From the NCBI RefSeq assembly GCF_003013715.1, contig NC_072817.1, positions 310,001 through 374,000 of the forward strand: a DNA stretch of 64,000 bases, written 5' to 3'. The translations under genes were made by a program, and so were the position numbers. Each line of letters starts with the position of its first letter. Position 1 is the stretch's first letter. This stretch comes from Candidozyma auris. Its lineage: Eukaryota > Ascomycota > Pichiomycetes > Serinales > Metschnikowiaceae. The notes under the pieces were generated by a model. The model did no database searches and was not told where the DNA came from. It worked only from the letters and a program-made list of their open reading frames with translations. Shown in pieces: positions 1 through 8,541 of the stretch.

Positions 1-1022
1 TGCTAACGCCTTTGGACACAAATTCAGCTGTAAGCTCCACGCCAGCACTGGGGCCCGCTTCTGCTGCAAACACCTCTGTGGACTCAGAGGCTGACATTTC
101 CATGAACACCTCCATCAACGATTCAATGGTGAAGCCCACCATGAAAAGAAAAGCGGCTTCTACTGTTTCTCCTACAAAGGATTTTGCATTCATTAGCCAC
201 TCCCCTGCAACATACCCATCACAAGAACCTTCAATTGACAATGCATCGTTAGCTCGTAGGAAGAGAAGAAGAACCTCTCCTCACGAGTTGGCCATCTTGA
301 ACCAGGAGTTTGAGCTTGGCTCCACGCCAAATAAGGTGAGACGAACGGAAATATCCAAGAGAGTGAACATGACAGAGAAAGCAGTCAAGATCTGGTTTCA
401 AAACAAGAGGCAGTCCCTTCGCCGTCTTAAAAGTACAGACAAAGAGATCACAGAGTTGCCCCCTACGCCAGACTCTTCTGTGGTGGTGTCTGCTCCAGTG
501 ACTGACACCGCTCCAACGCCAATCGTGGAGAGTACTCCAATCAAACCAAACTTGATCAAATCACATTCACAGGAGCTGGTGAATAAGGTAATGGACCAGC
601 TGTCACCGATCAGATCATATTCCACGCCTTCATTGCAAAAGCACCAGTTCAAGAAGGACAGGCCTACGAAACTGCCATTGCTTTCAAGAATGCTTGCAGC
701 TGAAGATGACAAAGCCTCCGGGAAGGAGAACGGGAACTTGGTGTTAAATCTTACCAACAAGAAACAACCTGACTTCATTCGCTCGGCTCCTGCTGCCGCC
801 TCAAACCAAATGATGACGTTCAAATTAGCACCCTCAACTGCTGGTGCTGTTAACACTCCCACATTCGTAGCTGCTAACAATGCAACTCGAACTAGCAAAA
901 GATCGTCACGTAAACCGCTCGGGGAGATTGACACAAACACAATACCTGCTCCTTCGGCTAAGATGGCACACGAATCACAGTGCGTGCATAACTTGCTATC
1001 CTTGAAAAGCGGAAACTATTGA
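1..1022 (+). CDS. YOX1: Homeodomain transcription repressor, YOX1/YHP1-like (5' partial)
   Basis: The reading frame is open to the left edge. Bases 1-2 are 'TG', so a start ATG could lie exactly at the edge, but this cannot be seen. Numbering from the TTG at 12, a homeodomain occupies about residues 82-141, with a basic N-terminal arm and the recognition helix WFQNKRQ at 128-134. This arrangement is typical of fungal Yox1/Yhp1, which bind early-cell-cycle boxes with Mcm1 and repress M/G1 genes (family knowledge). The flanks are Ser/Thr-Pro rich, giving many potential CDK sites, and a KEN motif lies at about 238-240, consistent with cell-cycle-controlled turnover. About 336 codons are visible. 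Which of the two S. cerevisiae paralogues it matches cannot be decided. Confidence 0.8.
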   Translation, partial: LTPLDTNSAVSSTPALGPASAANTSVDSEADISMNTSINDSMVKPTMKRKAASTVSPTKDFAFISHSPATYPSQEPSIDNASLARRKRRRTSPHELAILNQEFELGSTPNKVRRTEISKRVNMTEKAVKIWFQNKRQSLRRLKSTDKEITELPPTPDSSVVVSAPVTDTAPTPIVESTPIKPNLIKSHSQELVNKVMDQLSPIRSYSTPSLQKHQFKKDRPTKLPLLSRMLAAEDDKASGKENGNLVLNLTNKKQPDFIRSAPAAASNQMMTFKLAPSTAGAVNTPTFVAANNATRTSKRSSRKPLGEIDTNTIPAPSAKMAHESQCVHNLLSLKSGNY

Positions 1023-1173
1023 GACGTCTTCATTCCACATATCTCTCTTTAGAGCACATTACGAATTTCATGAGCGTTACAATTAAATGTAGTTCCAGCG
1101 AGTTACCCAGATAATTAACATAGGAACTATGAACTATATTATACAAATGATGATATGCCGTTAACTGCAGAGA

Positions 1174-2235
1174 TCAAACCTCTTGAGCCTTAGCTTGGGA
1201 CTGAGCCAAGACACGCTCTGTTCTTTCAGCGTCAAATTCGAAGTCAAAGTACGACTTGTCATAGTAGTGAACTCTTATGAAACCGTCCTCTCCTCCAGAC
1301 ACGTAACCAATGCCATCGGGGTGAACTGCAACAGTGTTCAAGGGACCGAAGTGACCCTTCACTCTACCGATTTCCTCCATGAAGATCTTGTGGTAAAATC
1401 TAGCCTCGAACTTACCCTGGGATTCGGCAGTGGTGGTGACATTTCTGGCTTCCTGACCACCACCTAAAATGACAAAGTTCTTCTTGGGCGTGATGGCTGC
1501 TGTGTTCATAGGGGCATCGGCCTTGTAGACCTTCATGATCTCAAATGTGTCGATGTCAATTAAGGCGGCGTTCTTGTCCTTGGATGCGGTGATGAAGTAC
1601 AGTCTGTCCTCTGGGGCAAACTGAATGTCGGTAATTGAGACAATCTTCTCTTCGTTGTGAATACCGTGGGCCTGGACCGTTTGTATGAACTCACCGGTTT
1701 TACCGTCGTATTTGCTAACGTAGCCGTCCTCATGACCAGCAATAATATACTGGCCCTCAGCAGCCCAGCCTGCGACGGTGACCTTGGTTGCATCTTCTCT
1801 GGTGTTGATCACAAGAATAGGCTCAGGGTTTTGGTTGTAGATGTCGTCGTAATTTATGTTGTAAACGGAAATGGCACCTTTGCTACCCATCACTTTATCG
1901 GTGACAGCCAAAAGCTTCGAGTTGTCTGGGGAGAAGGCCACTCTTCTCACTGGGGATGTGGTGTCCCATTTGTAAACACATTCGCCAGTTTCGGCCTTCC
2001 ACAATCTGATGGTGAGATCGGCACTTCCTGTAGCACACAACAAGGTTTTCGAGTCAACGTCAATCGACCAGATGGTACCTTGGTGACCTTCTAAAGTACC
2101 AAGTCTCTCACCGTTAGACAGGTACCAAATGGAGGCCGAGGAGTCCTTAGCCACGGAAAAGAGAAGATCACCTTCTCTATTGAACTTGACTTGCGTCAAA
2201 GAACGCTCATGTCCCATCAATTTAATAGGTCTCAT
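1174..2235 (-). CDS. TIF34: eIF3 subunit i (WD40), TIF34
   Basis: This 353-residue WD40 protein begins [16 protein letters not shown] and contains [16 protein letters not shown] and [12 protein letters not shown], both hallmark eIF3i segments. The whole length is a seven-bladed propeller, and the length matches the yeast orthologue (about 347 residues). It is the eIF3 subunit that, with eIF3g and eIF3b, supports preinitiation complex assembly and scanning in the cytosol. A CTG codon at 2119-2121 (within WY-x-SNGERLG) falls where S. cerevisiae has Ser, which supports CUG-Ser decoding. Its promoter lies to the right (2236-2600). Confidence 0.95.
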   Translation of the reverse strand: MRPIKLMGHERSLTQVKFNREGDLLFSVAKDSSASIWYLSNGERLGTLEGHQGTIWSIDVDSKTLLCATGSADLTIRLWKAETGECVYKWDTTSPVRRVAFSPDNSKLLAVTDKVMGSKGAISVYNINYDDIYNQNPEPILVINTREDATKVTVAGWAAEGQYIIAGHEDGYVSKYDGKTGEFIQTVQAHGIHNEEKIVSITDIQFAPEDRLYFITASKDKNAALIDIDTFEIMKVYKADAPMNTAAITPKKNFVILGGGQEARNVTTTAESQGKFEARFYHKIFMEEIGRVKGHFGPLNTVAVHPDGIGYVSGGEDGFIRVHYYDKSYFDFEFDAERTERVLAQSQAKAQEV

Positions 2236-2600
2236 GGCTGATTCTACAAGATTTATTAAACTTCGATGGTGCTAACTACGTGAAAATAAAAAGTTTTTTC
2301 CATACGCGGTAGTGTTGTGCTCATAAGAGCGGTCGCAAAAAAGTCCAGACAGGCATAGCTCAAGAAGAACGAAGATAACTTACGAAGAGAGGGTATCTGG
2401 AAAATTCTGATGCAAATGTCCTCGAATTCTACGAGTGCTACATTTTTATTTGTGAGAAGGTCTTCTGGGGCAATTGATGTTGAAAGGTATACTACTGCTG
2501 CGACTCACTCACTTTGTATGGAACGACTGCAAAATAGAATGTGAAGATTGAAGGAGCAACTTTTTGAAGCTTATCAAGTCTGGGGAAGCTTGGGATAGCC
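2236..2600. other. Intergenic: TIF34 upstream region
   Basis: About 365 bp between the TIF34 start and the end of the next minus-strand gene. It holds the TIF34 promoter and a T-rich stretch just upstream of the start. I see no ORF, tRNA or repeat. Confidence 0.5.
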
Positions 2601-3410
2601 TCAACACACATTTTCGATGACAACATCCTTACCGTCATGCTCACCATAGTCCAACTTCAATCTCCTATTAAAAAGTTCGAGCAACCATTGGAAACACAAG
2701 CCGGTCACGGCAGCATCATAACGGTCTTTGGAATTCTCATCTCTGATGAAAGCGTGCTGAGCTTCGTTGATCTCGATGAACGTGAGCTGCGTAGGGTTGT
2801 TCCGCAAAGTCAGTCTGATTAGGTCTCTACCTTCCAAGGGGACGTGGTTGTCCTTATCACCGAACACCATGATCAACTCACCCGTGATTTCTTTTGATCT
2901 CTTCAAAGAGTCATCGTTCTTACCCTTGCCCAAAGCGTGATTGTGGATATCGGTTGCAAAAAAGCAAAATGCAGCATTTACTCTGGGGTCAAGCGCAGCT
3001 CTGAACGCCAAATGGCCTCCCAAACACATTCCTGTGGCACCTATCTTGCCATTGAATGTTGGAAGCAGCTCAAGGTATTCGATGGCCAACCGGTTGTCCT
3101 CATCATACAGCGCAACCTCTTTCTCAATCTTGTAGCGATTGCCCCTGTCTGTACCTTCGGTATCGTAGGCCAATGCCTCATGAGACTCAAAATTGTGGTA
3201 GATAGAAGGTGCCACAGCGATAAATCCCTGGCCAGCTATGTCTTTGGCAAATCTGGCCACTGGGCCGGTGACCTGGTAGATCTCAGAATACACAATTACA
3301 CCCGGGAATTTGGCTCTGGGGTAATTTGGAATTACCGGATGAAACACGAAAATTCTCATGGTGGTTCCGTCCAGCGTCTTTACGTCATGATAGGTCTCTT
3401 TGATCAACAT
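2601..3410 (-). CDS. Dienelactone hydrolase family protein
   Basis: A 269-residue alpha/beta hydrolase of the dienelactone hydrolase family. The nucleophile is Cys129 in GMCLGG rather than Ser, the usual Cys-Asp-His triad arrangement. Candidate Asp residues are 185/187 in FGDKDNHVP and the His is 219 in EAQHAF. The length and architecture resemble the uncharacterised S. cerevisiae proteins YDL086W and Aim2. The neighbouring SERF-type gene and GET3 also have S. cerevisiae counterparts on the left arm of chromosome IV (YDL085C-A, YDL100C), so YDL086W is the likelier orthologue. The natural substrate is unknown. No signal peptide or transmembrane segment is visible, so it is probably cytosolic. 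Confidence 0.85.
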   Translation of the reverse strand: MLIKETYHDVKTLDGTTMRIFVFHPVIPNYPRAKFPGVIVYSEIYQVTGPVARFAKDIAGQGFIAVAPSIYHNFESHEALAYDTEGTDRGNRYKIEKEVALYDEDNRLAIEYLELLPTFNGKIGATGMCLGGHLAFRAALDPRVNAAFCFFATDIHNHALGKGKNDDSLKRSKEITGELIMVFGDKDNHVPLEGRDLIRLTLRNNPTQLTFIEINEAQHAFIRDENSKDRYDAAVTGLCFQWLLELFNRRLKLDYGEHDGKDVVIENVC

Positions 3411-3678
3411 CGTTATAAGCTTTTTTGTGAAGCTGTAGTAGGTGGTGCGAACAAAAGCCTAAAATTGTGTATGTGAGAGGCCATAGAGTTCTAGTGCTAG
3501 GCGATAGTCCGACTTCGGTCCTACAAATCCCCAACTCCAAAGCCAACCTTCCTGAATAAAAGATTACTGAAGAAGTCTACAGTCATAGCTTCTACAGAGA
3601 TTTATTGCTACAAATGATGAAACTGTCCTGAAACGTTTTGCAAGCCTGACGTCAAACAGGCGAGAAAGTCACGAATTT

Positions 3679-3923
3679 CTAGTTCTTTCTCTTCTCCAAT
3701 TCAGCTGCTGCTTTTCTGGCATCGGCTAATTTGTTAGTACACTTTTAACTTTTACATATTCAATCTCCAACTACATACCCTCTGCCTGTTTCCTTCTCAT
3801 CTTCTCCGCGTCGCTCTCCATTCGTTTTTTTGGATCGCCTTCCTTCTTTTGCTTCTTGGCAAGCTCTTGCTGCTTCTTTTGGTTTTTGGCTCTGGCCAAT
3901 TCACGTTGGTTGCCTCTTGCCAT
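3679..3923 (-). CDS. SERF (4F5)-family small basic protein, spliced
   Basis: A two-exon gene: exon 1 is 3923-3779 and exon 2 is 3725-3679, giving a 63-residue product. The intron (3778-3726, 53 nt) has a GTATGT donor, a TACTAAC branch site at 3739-3733 and a TTAG acceptor only seven bases beyond the branch motif. The N-terminus MARGNQRELARAKNQKK and the segment GDPKKRMESDAE are diagnostic of the SERF/4F5 family (S. cerevisiae YDL085C-A). Exon 2 continues the conserved ADARKAAAELEK helix. Family members are small, highly charged proteins that modulate amyloid aggregation and bind nucleic acid. Longer ORFs in other frames over this locus are shadows. Confidence 0.92.
3726..3778 (-). other. Spliceosomal intron in the SERF gene
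   Basis: The donor is GTATGT (3778-3773), the branch site a perfect TACTAAC (3739-3733) and the acceptor TTAG ends at 3726. At 53 nt it is very short. Removing it joins phase-1 exons into the conserved SERF frame. Confidence 0.92.
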
Positions 3924-4083
3924 TCTTGGCTGGTTGATCGAACGACAAGGGTTGGGAGTTCTCGTGAAGTGTGTGTACTTAAATCTTGGTCACGTGCAAC
4001 AACATGTTCAAACCATGAAGCCCGCACCGATCTCTGCATGCTCAGAGATGTAGTTCACTAGTGAGTTTGATGGGTGGACTTAG

Positions 4084-4710
4084 AACACCCTTATATTTTT
4101 CAAGAAAGAAAAAAAAAAAAACAATGCTCTTATTATAAAGGCCAACAACTTACTGAGTGACGAATTCACCATCCTGCTACTGATAAACCATGATGTCTAT
4201 GATCCAGTTGATGTTGTTGATGAGTACTTTGAGAGATTGGGCGTTGAGAAAGTTGACTTGTCTGACAGAATTATTGACCTCAACAAAAGAAACTGTGCAA
4301 ATTTTGAAAGTTTAAGCAAAATTTCCCCTAAAGAGGTATTTGCTCCAGGTAATAACAGTACAAATATCGAAAGCTTGAGCAAATTTCCTCCTGGAGAACG
4401 AGGAGCTTTTGAAAAGAATCATGAAAACCTCGAAAGTTTGAGCAGAATTTCTCCTATAGAAGAAGACGCTTCCGAAAAGAACTGTGCAAATCTCGACAGC
4501 CCGAGAGAAATCTCCCTGGAAGAAGCAGATTCCTCCACCATCACCGTTAAAAAGAGCAAATGCTTTGCCATTACTGCAAGAGGAAAAGTCATAGCGAGAC
4601 AGCATGTTGGGTCAAACATCCACACCTTAGGCAATCTAAGCAAATGCAAAAGAGAACGTTTCCCCCTAATAAGAAGAACAGCGGAAAATACCAGTCAAAG
4701 AGATATGTAA
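4084..4710 (+). CDS. Unrecognised ORF lacking an in-frame ATG, with four 21-residue repeats
   Basis: An open frame follows the TAG at 4081-4083 and runs to the stop ending at 4710. The only in-frame ATG is the final sense codon. From about 4141 the translation looks protein-like (for example FTILLLINHDVYDPVDVV), followed by four tandem 63-bp units (from 4291) encoding a repeat with core ESLSKISP. The ATG at 4124 is in another frame and stops after four codons. It could be the 3' exon of a spliced gene: GTGAGT at 4061 is a possible donor after a short ATG exon at 4038, with an acceptor at 4157, but there is no good branch site. A decayed gene is the alternative. No homologue recognised. Confidence 0.4.
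   Translation, partial: NTLIFFKKEKKKNNALIIKANNLLSDEFTILLLINHDVYDPVDVVDEYFERLGVEKVDLSDRIIDLNKRNCANFESLSKISPKEVFAPGNNSTNIESLSKFPPGERGAFEKNHENLESLSRISPIEEDASEKNCANLDSPREISLEEADSSTITVKKSKCFAITARGKVIARQHVGSNIHTLGNLSKCKRERFPLIRRTAENTSQRDM
4291..4542 (+). repeat. Four tandem 63-bp units, in frame
   Basis: Units start at 4291, 4354, 4417 and 4480, spaced exactly 63 bp. Each encodes 21 residues starting with Asn and containing an ESLS[KR][IF]SP-type core. The last unit is the most diverged. A period divisible by three is maintained across all four units. Confidence 0.8.
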
Positions 4711-5108
4711 GCAGAAATACCACATGAAGCGTTTGAAAAATCTCTGGCACCCTAGTTAGTCACAATTCGTGATCCATACTCTCTTAGGCCCTCAGATCAT
4801 CATCCTTCATCCCAAGATGCATCAGCTGCATTATCATCTTAGCAATCTCCACAGCGAGTTTGTCGAAACTCGTTCAGCATTGTACATACTGATTTTACAG
4901 CATCTCCATTTCCTCCCCCCATGTCAAATAAAGTTTCACAAAAATACAGCGAATAATTATTATTACATATTTTGTCTTTTAGTTCTTGCCACCGACTAAC
5001 TAGCCCTTGCGATGTCACACTCTCGTGGGATTGTCTTACGTTGCATTCGACTAAAATATTCAAAAGTTCTAAGAACTCCGTCCAACCAAAATTTTATCAC
5101 TTTCGTAG
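4711..5108. other. Intergenic between the repeat ORF and GET3 3' end
   Basis: About 400 bp, AT-rich, forming the 3' flanks of two converging genes. No convincing ORF or RNA gene is seen. Confidence 0.4.
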
Positions 5109-6158
5109 CTACTTAGTTTCCTCTAGGTCATAAATAAGCCCGCTGTCGACCTTTGGATCGTACGGCTTCAATAAAAATTTAGAGAATTTCTTCAAATTCT
5201 CTACACCTCGGATCTCTGTACCAAGCAAGGGCATTTTCACCAAATGGTAGTCCTCATATAACTCTCCCATTTGATCCAAGTACTTCTTCTGCATCTTCCA
5301 ACGTGATTGACACCTCCTGCAGTCGTCCTTGTCGGCGAAAAGCAACTGGTTCACCACGATGGAGTTGACATCCATGTTATAGCTCATTAACTCCTGGATC
5401 ATTCTCTCCGTCTCATAGAGTGATAAAAATTCTGAGATACATACACAAACAAATGTGGTCAAGTCGGGATTGGTGAACTGTTCGTTGACTTCACTGACAT
5501 TTCTTTGTACTTCGTTGAGCTTCTCGAAAATGTCCTGTTGCTGACCTGCGCCTCCGCCTAGCATGCTCAACATCGGATCAAACTTACCAGACAAGTCCTT
5601 AAACTTCGACAACAACTTTTCGAGGGTAGCAGGAAGCTGCAAGAATCTCAAAGTATGGCCTGTGGGTGCTGTGTCGAAGATAATGGTCTTGTAAGAGATG
5701 GTGTCACCGTTGTCCTTTTCTGTGGCAACCTTCTGGTTCTTGATATGTTTCAAGACCTCCATAAACGATAACGCCTCGTCGATACCAGGAATAGAGCCAG
5801 TCATATCCTTCATCATGCTCTTTAAAGGGTCATTAGGGTCGTTGTTATATTGCTGAGCCTGGTTCTGCAAGTCACTCATGGCAGCTTCAGGGTCGATCTC
5901 CATACACGAAAGATTTGACAAGCCCTCTACCTTTCTAGCATCTTTACCGAACTTCTGACAAAAGGCATCTGACAAATTATGGGCGGGATCAGTGGAAATA
6001 AGCAAGAACTGCTCGTCAGGATAAGCCAACGCCAACTGAACGGCGATGGATGAAGAGGTAGTGGTTTTACCTACACCACCTTTACCACCGACAAATACCC
6101 ACTTCAAAGTGTCCTGATGTACGATCGACTCTAGCGTTGGTTCTAGTTCGAGATCCAT
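5109..6158 (-). CDS. GET3: GET3/ArsA-type ATPase, tail-anchored protein targeting
   Basis: The start is placed at [15 protein letters not shown] (349 residues), which matches Get3 orthologues. The upstream in-frame ATG at 6203 would add 15 unconserved residues. The deviant Walker A motif [10 protein letters not shown] is at about 24-33, followed by the switch segments [12 protein letters not shown] and [15 protein letters not shown] and the CxxC zinc pair in CRRCQ that forms the homodimer. Get3 takes tail-anchored membrane proteins from Get4/5 and delivers them to Get1/2 at the ER. A tail-anchored-looking protein (32334-33269) is encoded in the same window. Its promoter is at 6159-6300. Confidence 0.96.
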   Translation of the reverse strand: MDLELEPTLESIVHQDTLKWVFVGGKGGVGKTTTSSSIAVQLALAYPDEQFLLISTDPAHNLSDAFCQKFGKDARKVEGLSNLSCMEIDPEAAMSDLQNQAQQYNNDPNDPLKSMMKDMTGSIPGIDEALSFMEVLKHIKNQKVATEKDNGDTISYKTIIFDTAPTGHTLRFLQLPATLEKLLSKFKDLSGKFDPMLSMLGGGAGQQQDIFEKLNEVQRNVSEVNEQFTNPDLTTFVCVCISEFLSLYETERMIQELMSYNMDVNSIVVNQLLFADKDDCRRCQSRWKMQKKYLDQMGELYEDYHLVKMPLLGTEIRGVENLKKFSKFLLKPYDPKVDSGLIYDLEETK

Positions 6159-6629
6159 GGTGTAGTAGGAGGTAAATATGTCAATCATGTGTCCTAAATA
6201 CAACTTTTTTCGTCGCTGGTATTAGGCGCGCATGCTTTCCAAAGGCTTCCAAGAGACGGAAAGTGTATTTTCTCTACGGTTTTTGTACCTCGGTATTTTT
6301 TATGAATTACTTAGACAGAAGAATACGGATGTAAGAGATTTCACTAGTTTCTTAATTTCGTCGTGAGAAGTTGTGATTCTTGCTTTTTCTACTGTGGCGA
6401 ACACTAACAGTAGAGTCAACTTACAGCATTTGGCGACTTGACTTGTTATGTCATTATGGAAACGATACGTAAAAGCAGCTGGCTGCTCTAATTGGGATGA
6501 GAAAATATGACCTTTGAGTTTTCCATATCCCAGGAGCACACACCTGGAACATATAGCTCACTTACACATGACACGACGGGTGCTTTGGAACTTAAAGCAG
6601 TAAAGGGTATTTTATTCCAACTCGTTTTT
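6159..6629. other. Intergenic: GET3 upstream region
   Basis: About 470 bp between the GET3 start and the end of the interrupted secreted-protein gene. It contains the GET3 promoter. Short ORFs here lack recognisable features and are not called. Confidence 0.4.
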
Positions 6630-7405
6630 TTAATGAAGTTCTTTCTCGAAGGCCTCACAGTCCACCTTCGGGTGCTGATGGTCAGGCTCAACGTCTTCAA
6701 CGAAATGAAGGGCCTGGCAAGCGCCTGTTTCTGGTTGCAACCGTGGCTGATGTACATGGAGCCGGTGACACCGTGAGATGCGCCGACGGCGGAATTCAAG
6801 CCGAAATATGGAATGGGGGCGCCATAAGATTATTCCGGACCACCTTTTGCAGAGCCAGAGATCGTGATTCGAACCTCGGTTGTTGCCAGGCCCATTTCAT
6901 CACTGAACTCCGTGCACTGGGCCAAGGGGTACTTGTGGGAAGTTTCGCTTTCATTGGTTTTGATCATAAACTCCTTGAAGAAAAATTCTCGTCCAAAAGT
7001 CTCTCTCCACGATTTTGAAGTAGAGTGTGGTCCTAGTGAAGTCTCGTCGAGCGCCTCAGGGTATATGATCAGACCCTGCTTCTCACAGATCACTTGCACG
7101 AGAGGATAGAACTGCAACACATGGTTCATTTGTGCTAGATTGAAATTGTCACAATCTTCGAGTCTCCAACGCCTTACCTGAGTAGCACTGGGCTTGACTT
7201 CATTCATTACTGTCGCCGCCAACCCAGCAACATTAGGCTTGTTGTCCACATTCTTTCCAGAATGCAAGGTTAGGAACAATGGGCTTGAACAATTAGATTT
7301 TAAAGGAATAGCTATGATCTTCTCATTGCTGGAGCCTTTCTCGCCGATGGCTGCTGAGAGGGCTGTAGAGACAGAGAGAAGCACAGATAGGAGGGAGATG
7401 AACAT
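6630..7405 (-). pseudogene. Secreted-protein gene interrupted by a stop and a frame slip
   Basis: The preferred start is the ATG at 7405, giving a typical signal peptide (MFISLLSVLLSVSTALSA). The ATG at 7444 only adds residues before it. The first frame runs about 191 residues to TAA at 6832-6830. The same frame then continues with protein-like sequence. Around the T-run at 6728-6730 coding character moves to another frame, which reads to TAA at 6632-6630 (…CEAFEKELH). This suggests one longer gene carrying a nonsense codon plus a 1-nt indel, either real decay or assembly error. Alternatively only the 191-residue product is functional. The encoded region has several Cys and two N-x-S/T sites. 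Family not recognised. Confidence 0.5.
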
Positions 7406-7444
7406 GGTCTTCAAGTGATACTGGTGTCCTCCAACTTTGAACAT

Positions 7445-7961
7445 CCCTTGAGTATCTACATAATTTGCAGTTTCCCGTACACTCAGACTGTCCTTTTGCT
7501 ATAAGCTTCAATTGCCCATTTCTTAATCGCTGCTCTTGCCAATATTCAACCTGCCCTTCTTCGCATACACGAGCTACGCCTCAGCGGCGGAAGTTCCAAC
7601 GACAGGTCATTAAAATGTCATGATGGCAAATATTAAATCTTGCATGATATTCTCATTTTTTTTTTTTCTTATCGATTCGAATTTTCTGGAGGGGGACCAG
7701 TGGCCAATGATCGGGGATTTTGCAGCCATTTGCCTTCCCCAGAGCTGCTTAGCCGTGTGACCAGGAGTAAATACAGTCCACGCTCGTCGCAAAAACGACG
7801 CACATCATTAGCGAAAACTTCTGACACTTGATGCAGGATTTCTGGCACAAAGCTCTCATGTTGGTCGCAAAAAGAACGCAACGAAAAGTATAAAGGTGCG
7901 CCTGGATTCCCCCTCATATATTTCTACGCAAAACATCTTTTCTTAACGAATTTCATCAAAA
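7445..7961. other. Intergenic: divergent upstream region of secreted-protein gene and metallothionein
   Basis: Shared 5' region of about 515 bp. It contains a T13-type tract near 7657-7670 and the metallothionein TATA box at 7889-7894. I could not find a clean Ace1/Amt1 copper-response element by eye. Confidence 0.5.
7889..7894 (+). promoter_or_regulatory. TATA box of the metallothionein gene
   Basis: TATAAA about 70 bp upstream of the ATG at 7962, a usual spacing for an inducible yeast promoter. Confidence 0.6.
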
Positions 7962-8054
7962 ATGTCTCCCACTAACAACTGCCCATGCTCCTCATGCACT
8001 TGTTCTTCTTGCACCTGCTCTTCGGACTCTGGATGCAAGTGTTCTAAGCAGTAA
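7962..8054 (+). CDS. Metallothionein, 30 residues
   Basis: A very small ORF (30 codons plus stop) with eight Cys arranged as four C-x-C pairs: C7/C9, C12/C14, C17/C19 and C25/C27. There are no aromatic residues and many Ser. This is the signature of a fungal copper/zinc metallothionein, similar in size to the Neurospora type. It would bind Cu(I), Zn or Cd in the cytosol and buffer metal stress (family knowledge). A strong TATA box sits just upstream. The stop overlaps a GTAAGT at 8051-8056 that resembles a splice donor, but no branch site or coding continuation follows, so the unspliced form is preferred. Confidence 0.85.
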   Translation: MSPTNNCPCSSCTCSSCTCSSDSGCKCSKQ

Positions 8055-8385
8055 GTGTGATGTCGTGTCTGATTTATGTTGACGTTCATCAAGAGTCTTC
8101 CATGCAGGTCTTAAACCGCTTAATTGAAGAAACAGTTAATTAGGGTTCAAATATCAATATATAATCTACTGAAATTGCTGTGTAGACTATTCATTATTCA
8201 ATTTATCCTCCTGATGTAGGCTATGTAACTTCTTGATTTCTTCAAACCTTTGAAATTACTTTCACCCTCACTTCGCCTGCATATAAGCATGTCACAAGTA
8301 GCGAAGTAATTTCGCTTACAATTCGTTCTGCATATAGTATGGCTTGACTTGACTTATTGCCTCCATCAACATCTCCCGATCAAAA
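8055..8385. other. Intergenic between metallothionein and tRNA-Arg
   Basis: About 330 bp, AT-rich. It probably includes the metallothionein terminator. No additional gene seen. Confidence 0.4.
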
Positions 8386-8458
8386 GCCTGCGTGGCGTAA
8401 TGGTTAGCGCATTTGACTTCTAATCAAAAGATTCCGGGTTCGAGTCCCGGCGTGGGTT
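8386..8458 (+). tRNA. tRNA-Arg(UCU)
   Basis: A complete cloverleaf without an intron. The acceptor GCCTGCG pairs with CGTGGGT using wobbles, as in the S. cerevisiae tRNA-Arg(UCU). The A box TGGCGTAATGG and B box GGTTCGAGTCC are intact, the anticodon TCT is at 8419-8421, and the T stem is CCGGG/CCCGG. It reads AGA, the preferred Arg codon of yeasts. Confidence 0.95.
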
Positions 8459-8464
8459 CTATCC

Positions 8465-8474
8465 TTTTTTTTTT
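8465..8474 (+). terminator. Pol III terminator of tRNA-Arg
   Basis: A run of ten T residues beginning six bases after the mature tRNA end, typical for RNA polymerase III. Confidence 0.85.
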
Positions 8475-8541
8475 ATTTCATCTTTCATCAAAACTTATGC
8501 ATTTATGAATCTCTATTAAAGCATATCTTTATACTCTTTCT

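Noticed and set aside
3797..4061. 60-80 codon ORFs on both strands over the SERF locus
   Set aside because: They overlap the spliced SERF gene in other frames and have skewed composition.
4124..4138. ATG after the A-tract as start of the repeat ORF
   Set aside because: It is in a different frame and meets TAA after four codons; no recognised programmed frameshift signal is present.
6300..6799. Overlapping 79-103 codon ORFs on both strands
   Set aside because: The minus-strand frame is better explained as the downstream part of the interrupted secreted-protein gene; the others are shadows.
8051..8056. GTAAGT at the end of the metallothionein ORF as a splice donor
   Set aside because: No branch site or credible second exon follows, and the ORF already has a natural stop.
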